DNA from: Bifidobacterium cebidarum
GTDB lineage: Bacteria > Actinomycetota > Actinomycetes > Actinomycetales > Bifidobacteriaceae
Assembly: GCF_009193305.1 (NCBI RefSeq)
Contig: NZ_WBVS01000006.1
Location: forward strand, 62,001 to 126,000
Direction of reading: 5' to 3'
Length of the DNA: 64,000 bases
Below, piece after piece: positions 1 through 10,081 of this stretch (position 1 is the first letter of the stretch; every line of letters starts with the position of its first letter). The notes beneath the pieces are model-generated. The model did not search any database. It saw only the letters and a program-made list of their open reading frames with translations, and was not told the DNA's origin. A program made the position numbers and the translations under genes.

Positions 1-548
1 TGCTCATAGAAGCCCACATTGCAGGTGGTGTCGGTGTACAGGAAGTACTTATCAAGACCGGCATCTCGGAAATCGGCAATCATCTTGCGGAACATGCGCT
101 TGCCCAGTCCAAGGCCTCGTGCTTCGGGATCGAGCACGAACAGCACCACTTCAGCGCCATAATCATGCCCGGCTCGATGAGCCTTACGGGTGAGTTGATG
201 ATCGATGGCGAGGATGCCGACGATTTCGTGTATGGCCCGAATGCCTTCCTTGACTGACAGCAGACGACGTAAACCGTTCATATAGTTGCGCTTATGCCGA
301 TTCCACCTGCCTCGCTTATCATGCGCATCGATGCGACCGAGAATCAGCGCCACCGGTTTGCCGTTCTGTACTGCGGTGTACGCGTTGGTGGTGCGTGCCA
401 GACAATGCTCCCAGTCGGCTTCGGCGGCGATCAGCCCGGTATGCTCGTCGAAGTCCGCATACCAGGTGCGGCGCACCAAATCAATCAGTTGAGGATAATC
501 ATCGCGTTGCAAAGGACGTATAATCACAGTTTCATTCATGAGTTTCAT
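1..548 (-). CDS. GNAT family N-acetyltransferase, C-terminus cut by window edge
   Basis: The reverse strand reads about 182 residues from an ATG at 548 into the window start without a stop, so the C-terminal end is missing. The segment EARGLGLGKRMF near the end of the visible part is the acetyl-CoA pyrophosphate-binding loop (motif A, R/Q-x-x-G-x-G) of the GNAT fold, followed by the expected helix and by YTDTTCNVGFYE, which fits motif B. The family transfers an acetyl group from acetyl-CoA to an amine; the substrate cannot be inferred. A second in-frame ATG lies three codons in. It is divergent from the Bax inhibitor gene, with about 200 bp of shared promoter region. Confidence 0.8.
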   Translation of the reverse strand, partial: MKLMNETVIIRPLQRDDYPQLIDLVRRTWYADFDEHTGLIAAEADWEHCLARTTNAYTAVQNGKPVALILGRIDAHDKRGRWNRHKRNYMNGLRRLLSVKEGIRAIHEIVGILAIDHQLTRKAHRAGHDYGAEVVLFVLDPEARGLGLGKRMFRKMIADFRDAGLDKYFLYTDTTCNVGFYE

Positions 549-752
549 TATGCCCGGTACCCGTCAACCAAGCAGAATATGCGAGGAGACTACAGTCGTG
601 CCGGCAAAATCGGCCCGCTCCACGAGTCGGGCCATCTGCACGCGGCCCAACTAGCTTGTCTATCCACCGTTTCGCTGTTGGCCGAGCATATTCATGGAAC
701 GTTCAGGTTATCTCCTCTAGTATTGGTGGTGGAACACAACAAAGGAGCGACT

Positions 753-1649
753 ATGACATTCGGTCAGCAGCCCCAGAACAACGGGCAGTACAACCCGCAA
801 TATAACACCCCGGACTATAACGCCGCCCAGCAGGCAGGCTACGGTCAGCAGTACATGCAGAACGGATACGGCCAGCCACAGTACACCCAGCAGCCATACG
901 GGCAGAACCAGAACTTCCAGTACGCCCAGCCACAGGGCGCAGGTACCGCCGCCATCAACACGACGATGACCTATAACTACGAGCAAGCTCAGCGTGTCTC
1001 CGTGACCCGCGCTTACGGAGAAATGACCATCGGTCTGATCGTCACCGCAGTGGTGGCTGTACTCGGTCAGATTACCGGCGCGTACTACAGCTTCCTGATG
1101 GCCACCGGCATGATCGGTCTGATTGGTCTGTGCGTGGCCCAGGTGGCGCTCGCCGTGATTCTCGGCGCTCGTGTGATGAAGATGAGCACCACGTCCGCCC
1201 GCGTCATGTTCTATGTGTACGCAGCGCTGATGGGCTTCACCCTAAGCTCCATCTTCATGGTCTATGACCTTGGTTCGATCGGCATGGCGCTCGGCATCAC
1301 CGCAGCGTTCTTCTTCGCCCTGACCATGTTCGGCATGACCACCAAGTTCAACATGCTGAAGGCCGGCCCGATCCTGATGGTCGGTCTGATCGTGCTGATT
1401 GTCTCACAGGTCGTGCTGATGTTCCTGCAGGTCGACGGCATGACCCAGATTGTGTGCGCGATCGGTCTGATTCTGTTCGCCGGCATGACCATCTACGATG
1501 CACAGTCCACGCGAGCATTGTTCGCCGCCTATGAGGCACAGGGACCGGAAATGATCAAAAAGGTCTCCATCCTATGCGCGCTGAACCTGTACTTGGACTT
1601 CGTGAACATGTTCCTGTACATCCTGCAGCTGTTCGGCAACAGGGACTGA
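753..1649 (+). CDS. Bax inhibitor-1/YccA family membrane protein
   Basis: A 298-residue protein. The first 70 or so residues are a soluble tail very rich in Gln, Asn, Tyr and Gly (repeats such as QPQNNGQYN and QYTQQPYGQ). Residues from about 90 to the end form some seven hydrophobic segments with the BI-1 family layout, including the conserved C-terminal D-x-Q block (IYDAQST) and LNLYLDFVNMFLYIL at the end. The frame is open far upstream, but the start at 753 is supported by AAAGGAG seven bases before it and by a TAGTAT -10-like box near 719. BI-1 proteins act as membrane ion (Ca2+) leaks or modulators of membrane proteolysis; the bacterial role is poorly known. An intrinsic terminator follows. 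Confidence 0.9.
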   Translation: MTFGQQPQNNGQYNPQYNTPDYNAAQQAGYGQQYMQNGYGQPQYTQQPYGQNQNFQYAQPQGAGTAAINTTMTYNYEQAQRVSVTRAYGEMTIGLIVTAVVAVLGQITGAYYSFLMATGMIGLIGLCVAQVALAVILGARVMKMSTTSARVMFYVYAALMGFTLSSIFMVYDLGSIGMALGITAAFFFALTMFGMTTKFNMLKAGPILMVGLIVLIVSQVVLMFLQVDGMTQIVCAIGLILFAGMTIYDAQSTRALFAAYEAQGPEMIKKVSILCALNLYLDFVNMFLYILQLFGNRD

Positions 1650-1696
1650 TACTTCAACTTCAGCATTAACGCCGTTTGATTCGGCGCCGCTGATGG

Positions 1697-1724
1697 GCCC
1701 GACCACATTGTGGCCGGGCTTTTT
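1697..1724 (+). terminator. Intrinsic terminator after the Bax inhibitor gene
   Basis: GCCCG-A-CCAC pairs with GTGG-C-CGGGC around a three-base loop (one A/C mismatch) and is followed by TTTTT. Confidence 0.85.
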
Positions 1725-1760
1725 CATACCCGTCATACGCGCGCATTAGGCTGACTGACC

Positions 1761-2744
1761 GTGAAGAGACAAGAAATCATTGGCGTGCTGGCCCTGCTGC
1801 TCACCGCATTGATCTGGGGGTTCGCGTTCGTGGCGCAGGTGCAGGGCATGGATTCCATGTCTCCGTTGTTCTTCAATGCATGTCGTTTTACGCTTGGCGC
1901 GCTGTCCCTAGTGCCGATTCTCATGTGGCAGCGTGGCAGGAAAACAGGCGAATCGCATGGGCATCAAGGGGCCGAAGCTGCTATGGAGCGTAGTGCTTCG
2001 AATGGCGCGCGTGACCATAAGCCCGGTTTCTGGCAATCGTTGCTCGCCAATCCCGTGTTCGTCTCCGTGCTGTGCGGCATAGTGCTTTTCACCGCCAGCA
2101 CGTTGCAGCAGTATGGCATCATGTACGGCAAATCAGCCGGCCGTGCTGGATTCCTTACGGCTTTGTACATTGTGATGGTGCCGCTTCTGGCTTTTGTGCT
2201 CCTTCGCCGCCGCATTGGAATTCTGGTGTTCGCCGCCGTGGCGATGGCCATCGTCGGCTTCTATCTCCTATGCATCACTGATGGGTTTGGATCCATAGGT
2301 CTTGCCGACATTCTTCTGGTATTCACTGCGATGCTATTCGCCGCGCATATTCTGGTGATCGATACGCTGGGTTCGCGCGTGGATGCCATCAAACTATCGT
2401 TCGGCCAGTTCTGCACCACCGCCGTGTTGAGTTGGGCGGGGTCTCTGATTGAAGGCTCGGTGAACTGGACCGGCGCTTTCCACGCGTGGATGCCGATCAT
2501 ATACGCCGGCATCGGTTCGGTGGGCATCGCCTACACGTTGCAGGTGGTGGGCCAGCAATGGGTGCCTCCCACCCGAGCCAGCTTGCTGATGAGTTTGGAA
2601 TCATTCTTCTCGGCGGTCGGTGGAGCGATCTTCCTTGGTGAAGTCATGACACCGCGTGGCTATCTTGGTTGCGCCTTGATTTTCTTTGGCACCCTGTTGG
2701 CGCAGGCTCCGGCCAAATTGCCAAAGTTTATGCGCAAAGATTAG
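1761..2744 (+). CDS. DMT-superfamily (EamA) transporter
   Basis: A 327-residue protein starting at GTG. It has about ten transmembrane helices in two EamA repeats. The first begins with LLTALIWGFAFVAQVQGM and continues MSPLFFNACRFTLG; the second ends with PTRASLLMSLESFFSAVGGAIFLGEVMTPRGYLGCALIFFGTLLAQ, the usual EamA signature. A polar loop at about residues 60-80 is expanded. Family members export metabolites or amino acids; the substrate is unknown. No strong Shine-Dalgarno sequence is visible before the GTG. It is convergent with the alarmone synthetase gene. Confidence 0.85.
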   Translation: MKRQEIIGVLALLLTALIWGFAFVAQVQGMDSMSPLFFNACRFTLGALSLVPILMWQRGRKTGESHGHQGAEAAMERSASNGARDHKPGFWQSLLANPVFVSVLCGIVLFTASTLQQYGIMYGKSAGRAGFLTALYIVMVPLLAFVLLRRRIGILVFAAVAMAIVGFYLLCITDGFGSIGLADILLVFTAMLFAAHILVIDTLGSRVDAIKLSFGQFCTTAVLSWAGSLIEGSVNWTGAFHAWMPIIYAGIGSVGIAYTLQVVGQQWVPPTRASLLMSLESFFSAVGGAIFLGEVMTPRGYLGCALIFFGTLLAQAPAKLPKFMRKD

Positions 2745-2776
2745 ATTGACTCCTTCAATGAGGAAGCCAATCTAAT
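2740..2776. terminator. Short inverted repeat between convergent genes
   Basis: ATTAGATTG (2740-2748) is repeated as CAATCTAAT (2768-2776), overlapping the transporter stop codon. There is no clear U-tract on either side, so a role as a bidirectional transcription end is only likely. Confidence 0.4.
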
Positions 2777-2789
2777 CCATTGGCGCTAA

Positions 2790-3590
2790 TCAGTCCGTGG
2801 TCTTCGGCGCTTCGCCGACCTGTGGCGCGCCATTGATATCGCGGTGGATGTTCTGCATCTGCACTTCGATGTTCTGCAGGCTGCGCGAGCAATCCAGCAG
2901 CGTCTGCGAATGCTCGCTCAACTTGGCGTCCGGCAGATCGGTCTTGTATCTGAGCGCATGCTCCAGTGAAGCCCAATAATCCATCGCGATGGTACGGAAC
3001 TGCACTTCGACCGGCGTGTAGTGCGCGCCGGAAGAGAGGAACACCGGCACCGCGTAGATTACGTGGAGCGAACGATAGCCGTTCTGCTTCGGGTTCTTGA
3101 TGTAGTCCTTCACGCGCAGCACCTGGATATCCGACTGTGATGACAGATAGTTCGAAACGGAATACACGTCATCGCGATAATTGCAGATCACCCGGATGCC
3201 GGCCACATCGAACAGGTTGTCTTTGATGGAATTGACGGAGATGGGCAGGCCTTTGCGCTCGAGTTTGCCGATGATGGAGTTCACCGATTTCAGGCGGCGT
3301 TCCATATGGTGTATCGGATCATGGCTGAATCGCACCTGGAACTCGTCGTCGAGAATCTCCAGTTTGGTGCTGATTTCATACATGGCACCTTCATATACCT
3401 GCATCTGATCGATGAATTCGGTGATCTCATCGGCGCTGAACCGGCCTTCCGGCAGGTCCAGCATCTTCAGACGGGCGTTGAGGTCTGCGGTGTTGAGTCG
3501 ATTATGTCGGTCAAGTATCACGCCAATCAATATACCCGGCCCATCTCGTCGAAACTGGATGAAGCCGGAGAATCTTCTACAATGCTTCAT
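2790..3590 (-). CDS. RelA/SpoT-domain small alarmone synthetase (GTP pyrophosphokinase family)
   Basis: The protein resembles stand-alone (p)ppGpp synthetases of the YjbM/YwaC (RelQ/RelP) type, which pyrophosphorylate GTP or GDP. Visible hallmarks are the RxKSVNSIIGKLERKGLPI block, DVAGIRVICNYRDDVY with the catalytic D/R region, the NGYRSLHVIYAVP segment and VEVQFRTIAMDYWASLEHALRYK, where VEVQFRT carries the synthetase Glu. There is no hydrolase HD domain and no TGS/ACT region, so it should be synthesis-only. The start is uncertain: ATG at 3590, GTG at 3521 and ATG at 3464 are all in frame and none has a strong ribosome site; a TTGATT/CATAAT pair 18 bases apart inside the 5' part would favour a later start. 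Divergent from miaB. Confidence 0.85.
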   Translation of the reverse strand: MKHCRRFSGFIQFRRDGPGILIGVILDRHNRLNTADLNARLKMLDLPEGRFSADEITEFIDQMQVYEGAMYEISTKLEILDDEFQVRFSHDPIHHMERRLKSVNSIIGKLERKGLPISVNSIKDNLFDVAGIRVICNYRDDVYSVSNYLSSQSDIQVLRVKDYIKNPKQNGYRSLHVIYAVPVFLSSGAHYTPVEVQFRTIAMDYWASLEHALRYKTDLPDAKLSEHSQTLLDCSRSLQNIEVQMQNIHRDINGAPQVGEAPKTTD

Positions 3591-3687
3591 CGTTCGCGGA
3601 TTGACGGACGCCGACTGCGAGGCGTGATTGGCGGTAATGGCCGCGCGACGCGCCCCATGACGAACCCGGCAGTTAGAATCGCAACTT

Positions 3688-5142
3688 ATGAATGAAGACA
3701 TGATGACCGAGGCGGAGCGCGCCTCGATTGAAGCCGGCGGGGCTGAAGCCGCAACAGGGGAGCGAGGCAAGGGCGTATTCCATATTCATACGCTTGGCTG
3801 CCAGATGAACGTACATGATTCCGAGCGTATTGCCGGTGTGCTGAAGGCCGATGGCTATGTGCCCGCCACGCAGGAGCAGATCGATGCCCATGATTTCGAT
3901 GTGATCGTGCTCAACACCTGTGCGGTGCGCGAGAATGCGGCCGAGCGCATGTATGGCACCATCGGTCTGTTCAACCGTATTAAGATGCAGCGTCCGAACC
4001 TGCAGATTGCGGTGGGTGGCTGTATGGCTCAGTTGGACCGTGAGCGCATCGCCAAGAAAAAGCCATGGGTGGCCGCAGTATTCGGCACCAAGAACATCGA
4101 GGATTTGCCAAAGCTGCTCGACCAGAATCGGCTCACCGACAAGCCGCAGGTGAGGGTCAGCGACCAGTTGCAGGAATTCCCGAGCCAGCTGCCCGCCGCG
4201 CGCGCCTCCCGTGTGAGTTCATGGGTGGCGATTTCCGTGGGCTGCAACAACACCTGCACGTTCTGCATCGTGCCTACCACGCGCGGCAAGGAGAAGGACC
4301 GCCGGCCGGGCGACGTGCTCGCGGAAATTCGCAAATGCGTGGCCGACGGAGCCAAGGAAGTCACGTTGCTCGGCCAGAACGTGAACTCCTACGGTTACGG
4401 CATTGGCGATCGCTACGCGTTCAGCAAGCTGCTGCGCGCTTGCGGCGATATCGAAGGATTGGAACGTGTGCGATTCACGTCGCCGCACCCGGCCGCATTC
4501 ACCGATGATGTAATCGCCGCCATGGCTGAAACGCCGAACGTGATGCATCAGCTGCATTTCCCGCTGCAATCCGGTTCCGACCGGATTTTGCGTGCGATGC
4601 GTCGCTCCTACCGTTCCGCCAAGTTCCTGGATATTCTTGGCCGAATTCGTGCGGCCATGCCGGATGCGCAGATCTCCACCGACATCATCGTCGGCTTCCC
4701 CGGTGAGACCGAAGAGGATTTCCAGGCCACGCTGGACGTGGTGCGCAAGGCGCGCTTCTCCACGGCGTTCATGTTCATCTATTCGCCACGCCCGGGAACG
4801 CCGGCCGCTTCGATGGAACAGATTCCGCGCGATGTGGTGCAGGAGCGTTTCGACCGACTGGTGGCCCTGCAGGAGGAGATCACGCAGGAGAACATGGAAA
4901 GCTTTGTAGGCCGTGACGTCGAGGTGATGATCACCGGGAAGCTGGGCAAGAAGGATTCCGATACGCATCGCGTATCCGGCCGTGAGAAGACCGGTGTACT
5001 GGTGCATATCGGCGTGCCGGAAGGCGAGCCGGTGCCGGAGGTCGGTGATTTCGTAACGGTGACTGTGACACATGCGGGCCGCCATAATTTGCTTGCCGAT
5101 CCCGATATCGCAGCCGGTCAAACCTATTCGGTCCGTCACTGA
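3688..5142 (+). CDS. miaB: tRNA-2-methylthio-N6-dimethylallyladenosine synthase MiaB
   Basis: A 484-residue radical-SAM methylthiotransferase that adds the 2-methylthio group to i6A37 in tRNA. The N-terminal UPF0004 domain carries the three cysteines that bind the auxiliary Fe-S cluster (LGCQMN, NTCAVRE, GGCMAQ). The radical-SAM CxxxCxxC motif lies in [16 protein letters not shown] near residue 187, and [10 protein letters not shown] follows later. A TRAM domain closes the protein (residues about 410-475). A TAGAAT -10-like box sits just upstream of the ATG. It is followed 13 bp later by miaA, which makes the substrate for MiaB, so the pair forms a pathway operon. Confidence 0.97.
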   Translation: MNEDMMTEAERASIEAGGAEAATGERGKGVFHIHTLGCQMNVHDSERIAGVLKADGYVPATQEQIDAHDFDVIVLNTCAVRENAAERMYGTIGLFNRIKMQRPNLQIAVGGCMAQLDRERIAKKKPWVAAVFGTKNIEDLPKLLDQNRLTDKPQVRVSDQLQEFPSQLPAARASRVSSWVAISVGCNNTCTFCIVPTTRGKEKDRRPGDVLAEIRKCVADGAKEVTLLGQNVNSYGYGIGDRYAFSKLLRACGDIEGLERVRFTSPHPAAFTDDVIAAMAETPNVMHQLHFPLQSGSDRILRAMRRSYRSAKFLDILGRIRAAMPDAQISTDIIVGFPGETEEDFQATLDVVRKARFSTAFMFIYSPRPGTPAASMEQIPRDVVQERFDRLVALQEEITQENMESFVGRDVEVMITGKLGKKDSDTHRVSGREKTGVLVHIGVPEGEPVPEVGDFVTVTVTHAGRHNLLADPDIAAGQTYSVRH

Positions 5143-5155
5143 AGGAAGCAGCACA

Positions 5156-6145
5156 ATGACAGCACGAGTCGTATCCATCGTCGGTCCGACCGCATCCGGC
5201 AAAACCGGTCTCGGTATCGCCATCGCCAAGCGTTTGACCGAACAGGGTGAACGCGCTGAAATCGTGAACGCTGATGCCTACCAGATGTACCGCGGCATGG
5301 ACATCGGCACCGCCAAGCCGACTGCCGAGGAGCAGGCTGCCGTACCGCATCATCTGATCGACATCATCGATCCGGAAGAATCGATGAGCGTGGCTCGTTT
5401 TCAGGAACTGGCCCGTGAGACCATCGCAGACCTGCAATCGCGTGGCATCCGACCGATTCTGGTAGGCGGCTCTGGCCTGTATGCGCGTGCCGCCATCGAC
5501 GATATCTCCTTCCCGGGCACTGATCCTGAAATCCGCAAGAAGTATGAGGAACGGGAGAAGACCGAGGGCGCCGGCGCGCTGTTCGAAGAGCTTAAAGCCA
5601 AAGATCCCGAGGCGGCTGCTCGTATGGACCCGCATAATCCTCGCCGGACCATTCGCGCCCTGGAAGTCATCGAGCTTACCGGCCGCCCATATTCGGCAAG
5701 TCTGCCGCGCTACCGGTATGTGATTCCATCCGTGCAAATCGGTTTGGATTTGAGCCGCGAGGACTTGGATCATCGCATCGATCTCAGGACCAAGCAGATG
5801 ATGACCAACGGCTTCGTCGAGGAAGTGGAACGACTACGCCCTCGTCTTGGAGCCACCGCAGTGCGTGCCCTTGGCTACCAGCAGATCATCGATCTGCTGG
5901 ACGGCATCTGGGATGAATACGATGCATTCGCCGATATCGCGCAGAAAACCAAGCGCCTCGCCCGCAAGCAGATGGGCTGGTTCGGCCGAGACCCACGCAT
6001 CCACTGGCTGCAGGCATTGAACCCGAAACTCGTGGACAATGCGATGGCCATCATCGCACACGCGGACGCCGGCGATTACGATCCCATCGATGCCCAGGCC
6101 GACGCCTACGTACAACATCATCTCGGCGACATCGCCGCCGCATAG
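5156..6145 (+). CDS. miaA: tRNA dimethylallyltransferase MiaA
   Basis: A 329-residue enzyme that transfers dimethylallyl from DMAPP to A37 of tRNAs reading UNN codons. The P-loop GPTASGKT is at residues 8-15, followed by [20 protein letters not shown], the DMAPP/tRNA-contact block, and HHLIDIIDP. The frame is open back to 5072, but the ATG at 5156 is preceded by GAAGGAAG and places the P-loop at the normal distance from the N-terminus. It is co-directional with miaB. It is convergent with the Fic gene, and only three bases separate the two stop codons. Confidence 0.97.
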   Translation: MTARVVSIVGPTASGKTGLGIAIAKRLTEQGERAEIVNADAYQMYRGMDIGTAKPTAEEQAAVPHHLIDIIDPEESMSVARFQELARETIADLQSRGIRPILVGGSGLYARAAIDDISFPGTDPEIRKKYEEREKTEGAGALFEELKAKDPEAAARMDPHNPRRTIRALEVIELTGRPYSASLPRYRYVIPSVQIGLDLSREDLDHRIDLRTKQMMTNGFVEEVERLRPRLGATAVRALGYQQIIDLLDGIWDEYDAFADIAQKTKRLARKQMGWFGRDPRIHWLQALNPKLVDNAMAIIAHADAGDYDPIDAQADAYVQHHLGDIAAA

Positions 6146-6148
6146 CAA

Positions 6149-6967
6149 TCAGTGCGCAGGCCCCTGGTCCCAACCGGCGATGAGGAATACGCGCGTTGGA
6201 TTCGCAGGGCGCAGCATCGATGCGAACATGCGCTCGAACGCGGAAATATCCCCACGATACGCCGTATGTTTGGCTGTGCGATACGCTTCACGCGTCACCA
6301 AACCCCAGTCCAGATCCCATCCGGCATCATGAGCCAGTCGGGAGCCGAACATGCGCAGCACCATCGCATTGCCTCCGCGGAACGGATGCAGATAACCGAG
6401 TTCGTCATACATAATGGCGAACTTATGGATGAACACATCCCTGTCCAACGCATGAAGATTGCGGTTTTCCGCCAATTCCATCGCGATGTTATGCGCGCCC
6501 GTCTCAATCAAACCAGCAGGGAAGAACGCTTCGGGATTATTGGCCCGTGCCCGGTCGTTGGTGATTTCACGCGTGGTGTTGTTGGTGCGTAATTTGCCGG
6601 CGTCATCGAACACGCCCTCAAACAGCCCGCGATGAATCGCCACCAGCTCGTCCAAATCACCGGACGGATTCCAGCGGCGTTCGGCCAACAACACGGTGCG
6701 CGCAAACACGGCGTCCGCACGGTTCGTGGCGTGATCATCCAACGAGCCGTCTGAGAGACGACTCTCTCCGGTAGGCCCTATGGCGTGAATACGCATGGCG
6801 GTTTGCTCATCGGCAACATCGATGAGCTGACTTACATCCTGGCTGCCCTGCTCATAAGCCGCCGCGGCTCGCATCGTTGCCTCGCCCGGCGTCATGGCCT
6901 CCAGTGCGCAGTTCCTGAGTGCAAATGCGACTGCGCTCGCACGCTCTGCGGGTGTCATGCCACCCAT
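6149..6967 (-). CDS. Fic-domain protein with non-canonical motif and a VbhA-like N-terminus
   Basis: A 272-residue protein. The Fic motif is HPFRGGNAMVLR at 194-205, where the canonical form is HPF-x-D/E-GNGR-x-x-R: the catalytic His and last Arg are kept, the Mg-binding acidic residue is Gly and the GR pair is Ala-Met. Residues about 5-55 (ERASAVAFALRNCALEAMTP) look like the VbhA/Fic antitoxin helix that is often fused to Fic domains, but the inhibitory S/T-xxx-E-G/N motif reads N-xxx-E-A. Fic enzymes AMPylate or otherwise modify target proteins; with these changes the activity is uncertain. The start could also be the ATG three codons in. Divergent from ftsK; convergent with miaA. Confidence 0.85.
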   Translation of the reverse strand: MGGMTPAERASAVAFALRNCALEAMTPGEATMRAAAAYEQGSQDVSQLIDVADEQTAMRIHAIGPTGESRLSDGSLDDHATNRADAVFARTVLLAERRWNPSGDLDELVAIHRGLFEGVFDDAGKLRTNNTTREITNDRARANNPEAFFPAGLIETGAHNIAMELAENRNLHALDRDVFIHKFAIMYDELGYLHPFRGGNAMVLRMFGSRLAHDAGWDLDWGLVTREAYRTAKHTAYRGDISAFERMFASMLRPANPTRVFLIAGWDQGPAH

Positions 6968-7030
6968 GATAAGCCATGAATCGTGTCAGATGCGGTCATG
7001 AGACCCCATACATGTAGAATCAAACGCGAT

Positions 7031-10012
7031 ATGGCACGTACAGCATCTTCAAACAGCACTCGATCACGCAAATCCGCAAGCGGCGATGATGGTTCCACAC
7101 ATGATGGCGAGACCAGAATCCAGCCGGACATCGATCTCGAGCCTGAGCCGTTATGGCGCAAGGCCTTACTCGCTATTCCACGCGCGTTCGGCTCCGGCGT
7201 GCGCGCGGTGACTGGCGTGGGTGAATACGACCCCGCTTATCGGCGAGATGGCTTGTGCTTCCTGCTCCTGATACTCGCGATTTTGTTCTGCGCGTCTGAA
7301 TGGTTCCGCGTGAACGGTCCGTTCGGTCAGCTGCTGCATGCCATGGCCTCCGGGGTGCTTGGCGTGATGAGCGTGGTCCTGCCGGTGCTGCTCGCCGCCG
7401 TGGCGTTCCGTCTGATGCGCAATTCGGGTCGAGGTTCCAGCAATCCTCGTGTAATCACTGGTTGGGTGCTACTCATGTGGTCGATCTGCTCGATCATCGA
7501 TGTGGCGGTGGCTTCCGGGCATACCACGTTTGATATCACCGTGCTGCAATCGGCTGGCGGATTGTTCGGTTTCTTCCTGGGCTCGCCATTGGCCTGGGGG
7601 CTCTCCGCCGCATTCGCCATCGTGGTGTTCGTCGTATTCGGCTTGTTCTCGCTGCTGATGATTACCGGCACTCATGTGACGGACCTGCCCGATGATGCAC
7701 GCAAACTGATGGCGTTCGTGCAGCGCAAGCCTTACACGTCCGAGGGTGAAGCGTCGGATGCGGCCGATGACGAGCACTCGCAATTCCCCAATGAGGTGCG
7801 TCTGGGGAACGCCACGCTTGCGTTTGCCGATGGGGTGCCGGCCCATGACGGCACGGACGATGCAGACGCCGGCGAGGGAGGGAACGGTATCAAGCCCAAC
7901 TGGTTCTCCCGCCTGTTTTCCCGCAAATCCAAGATGGAAGATGATAAGAGGCTTGACCGATATGCTGCGGACGATCCATTCGACCGTGCAGCGAGCCAAC
8001 ATGGCGCCACCGCTGAAACTCCGGTGGTCGATTCCTCGACAGGTGAGATTCTTGATGGTGCCAACGCCTCTGGTGTAGGTGGCCGCACTATCGCTTCATC
8101 CTCCTATGATGGCCGTCCACATGTGGCGGGCAATGCTCCATTCTCCGATGATGCCGCCGGCGCCGCCACTACGGCTCTGGGTGGGGGAGCGGCGGCAGAC
8201 TCAGCGTTTGGTGTCGGAGCTGCAACGCCGCGCGTCATTTCCGGTGGCGCGACCGTGGCCATGCCTTCGGGCTCCGGTCCGGATGGCACCACGGTGATGC
8301 CTTCGGGTGGGGCCGCCAACGATCCGTGGGCTCCGAGTGCGGCGGCTGTGGCCGGTGTGGCCGGGGCAGCCGCCAATGCCACGGCGCCTTATGCAGGCGC
8401 CGACGCGGATGGCAGTGGTGTGGGACAGTCCGGTGCGGCGGCTGGCGACGATGCGGGTGCGGCTGGCGATGACGATGCGAGCCGCCCGTATCAGTTACCT
8501 GATCTGAATCTGTTGACGAAGGGGCAGCCGCATGCGATGCGCACACCGGCCAATGACCGTGTGATTCGTGCATTGACCTCCACATTCGAGCAGTTCAACG
8601 TGGATGCCAAAGTGGTGGGCTTCCTGCGCGGCCCGTCCGTGACCCAGTATGAGGTGGAGCTCGGCCCCGGTGTGAAGGTGGAGAAGGTCACCAACCTGCA
8701 ACGCAACATCGCATATGCGGTGGCCAGCTCCGACGTGCGTATCCTCTCCCCGATCCCCGGCAAATCCGCCATCGGTATCGAGATTCCGAACGAGGATCGC
8801 GAAATCGTGCATTTGGGCGATGTGCTGCGCTCCGACAAGGCCGTGAACGATCCGAATCCGATGCTCTCCGGCATCGGCAAGGATGTGGAAGGCCATTTCG
8901 TCACCGCCGACCTGACCAAGATGCCGCATTTGCTGGTCGCCGGTGCCACCGGTTCCGGTAAGTCGAGTTTCATCAATTCGATGCTCACCTCCATCATCAT
9001 GCGCGCCACGCCGGAGCAGGTGCGCCTGATCATGGTCGATCCGAAGCGAGTGGAGCTTTCCGCCTATGCGGGTATCCCGCACCTGCTGACCCCGATCATC
9101 ACCGATCCGAAGAAAGCCGCGCAGGCATTGGAATGGGTGGTCAAGGAGATGGACGCGCGATACTCCGATCTGGAATACTTCGGATTCCGCCACGTCAAGG
9201 ACTTCAATGAGGCCGTACGCGCCGGCAAGGTGCACGCGCCGCTCGGCTCCAAGCGCAAGGTGGCCCCATATCCATACATCCTTGTGGTGGTGGACGAGAT
9301 GGCCGATCTGATGATGGTGGCCAAGAACGATGTGGAAAGCTCCATCCAGCGCATTACCCAGCTCGCGCGAGCCGCCGGCGTGCACCTGGTACTCGCCACG
9401 CAGCGCCCGTCCGTGGACGTGGTGACCGGTTTGATCAAGGCCAATATTCCTTCCCGACTGGCATTCGCCACCTCTTCGGCCACTGACTCCCGAGTCATCT
9501 TGGATACTGTGGGTGCCGAGACCCTGATTGGCCAAGGCGACGCCTTGTTCCTGCCGATGGGGTCAGCCAAGCCCATCCGTGTGCAGGGTTCGTGGGTTTC
9601 CGAGTCCGAGATTCGCAAGGCCGTGGAATTCGTGCGTACCCAACGCAAGCCGAAATACCGCGAGGACATCGAGGAGATGGCCAAGGAAGCCGAGAAGAAG
9701 GGCAGTTCCGATATCGACGAGGAGATCGGCGACGATATGGACGTGCTGCTGCAGGCCGCCGAGCTCGTGGTCACATCGCAGTTCGGTTCCACCTCCATGC
9801 TGCAACGTAAACTCCGTGTCGGTTTCGCCAAGGCCGGCCGTCTTATGGATTTGCTGGAATCACGCGGCGTTGTGGGCCCCTCCGAGGGATCCAAGGCGCG
9901 TGAAGTGCTCGTGCAGCCGCAGGACCTGCCGCAGGTGCTCGCCTTCATCCGCGGTGAAACCGGCTCGCTTACGCCATCGGCTCCCGCCCAAGGCGAACTC
10001 GGCGGGGAATAG
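7031..10012 (+). CDS. ftsK: DNA translocase FtsK/SpoIIIE
   Basis: A 993-residue protein that pumps DNA through the closing septum and activates dimer resolution. Residues about 50-215 hold the hydrophobic helices of the membrane anchor. A long low-complexity linker rich in Ala, Gly, Asp and Ser follows (about 235-490). The motor domain has Walker A GATGSGKS at 638-645 and a Walker B-like [12 protein letters not shown]. The C-terminal gamma winged helix ([24 protein letters not shown]) reads KOPS-type polarity signals. I chose ATG 7031 because a TAGAAT -10 box lies 11 bases upstream, suggesting a leaderless or nearly leaderless transcript; an earlier in-frame start at 6983 exists. Confidence 0.95.
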   Translation: MARTASSNSTRSRKSASGDDGSTHDGETRIQPDIDLEPEPLWRKALLAIPRAFGSGVRAVTGVGEYDPAYRRDGLCFLLLILAILFCASEWFRVNGPFGQLLHAMASGVLGVMSVVLPVLLAAVAFRLMRNSGRGSSNPRVITGWVLLMWSICSIIDVAVASGHTTFDITVLQSAGGLFGFFLGSPLAWGLSAAFAIVVFVVFGLFSLLMITGTHVTDLPDDARKLMAFVQRKPYTSEGEASDAADDEHSQFPNEVRLGNATLAFADGVPAHDGTDDADAGEGGNGIKPNWFSRLFSRKSKMEDDKRLDRYAADDPFDRAASQHGATAETPVVDSSTGEILDGANASGVGGRTIASSSYDGRPHVAGNAPFSDDAAGAATTALGGGAAADSAFGVGAATPRVISGGATVAMPSGSGPDGTTVMPSGGAANDPWAPSAAAVAGVAGAAANATAPYAGADADGSGVGQSGAAAGDDAGAAGDDDASRPYQLPDLNLLTKGQPHAMRTPANDRVIRALTSTFEQFNVDAKVVGFLRGPSVTQYEVELGPGVKVEKVTNLQRNIAYAVASSDVRILSPIPGKSAIGIEIPNEDREIVHLGDVLRSDKAVNDPNPMLSGIGKDVEGHFVTADLTKMPHLLVAGATGSGKSSFINSMLTSIIMRATPEQVRLIMVDPKRVELSAYAGIPHLLTPIITDPKKAAQALEWVVKEMDARYSDLEYFGFRHVKDFNEAVRAGKVHAPLGSKRKVAPYPYILVVVDEMADLMMVAKNDVESSIQRITQLARAAGVHLVLATQRPSVDVVTGLIKANIPSRLAFATSSATDSRVILDTVGAETLIGQGDALFLPMGSAKPIRVQGSWVSESEIRKAVEFVRTQRKPKYREDIEEMAKEAEKKGSSDIDEEIGDDMDVLLQAAELVVTSQFGSTSMLQRKLRVGFAKAGRLMDLLESRGVVGPSEGSKAREVLVQPQDLPQVLAFIRGETGSLTPSAPAQGELGGE

Positions 10013-10081
10013 CCGCTCTCTTTCAGCTGATGGTCAGCCAATAGTCACCCAAGGTAGAAGTGTGGGGGTAACGTGGGCGGT

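Noticed and set aside
294-752. 153-residue extension of the Bax inhibitor protein
   Set aside because: It is antisense to the GNAT gene and has no membrane-protein character; ATG 753 has a ribosome site.
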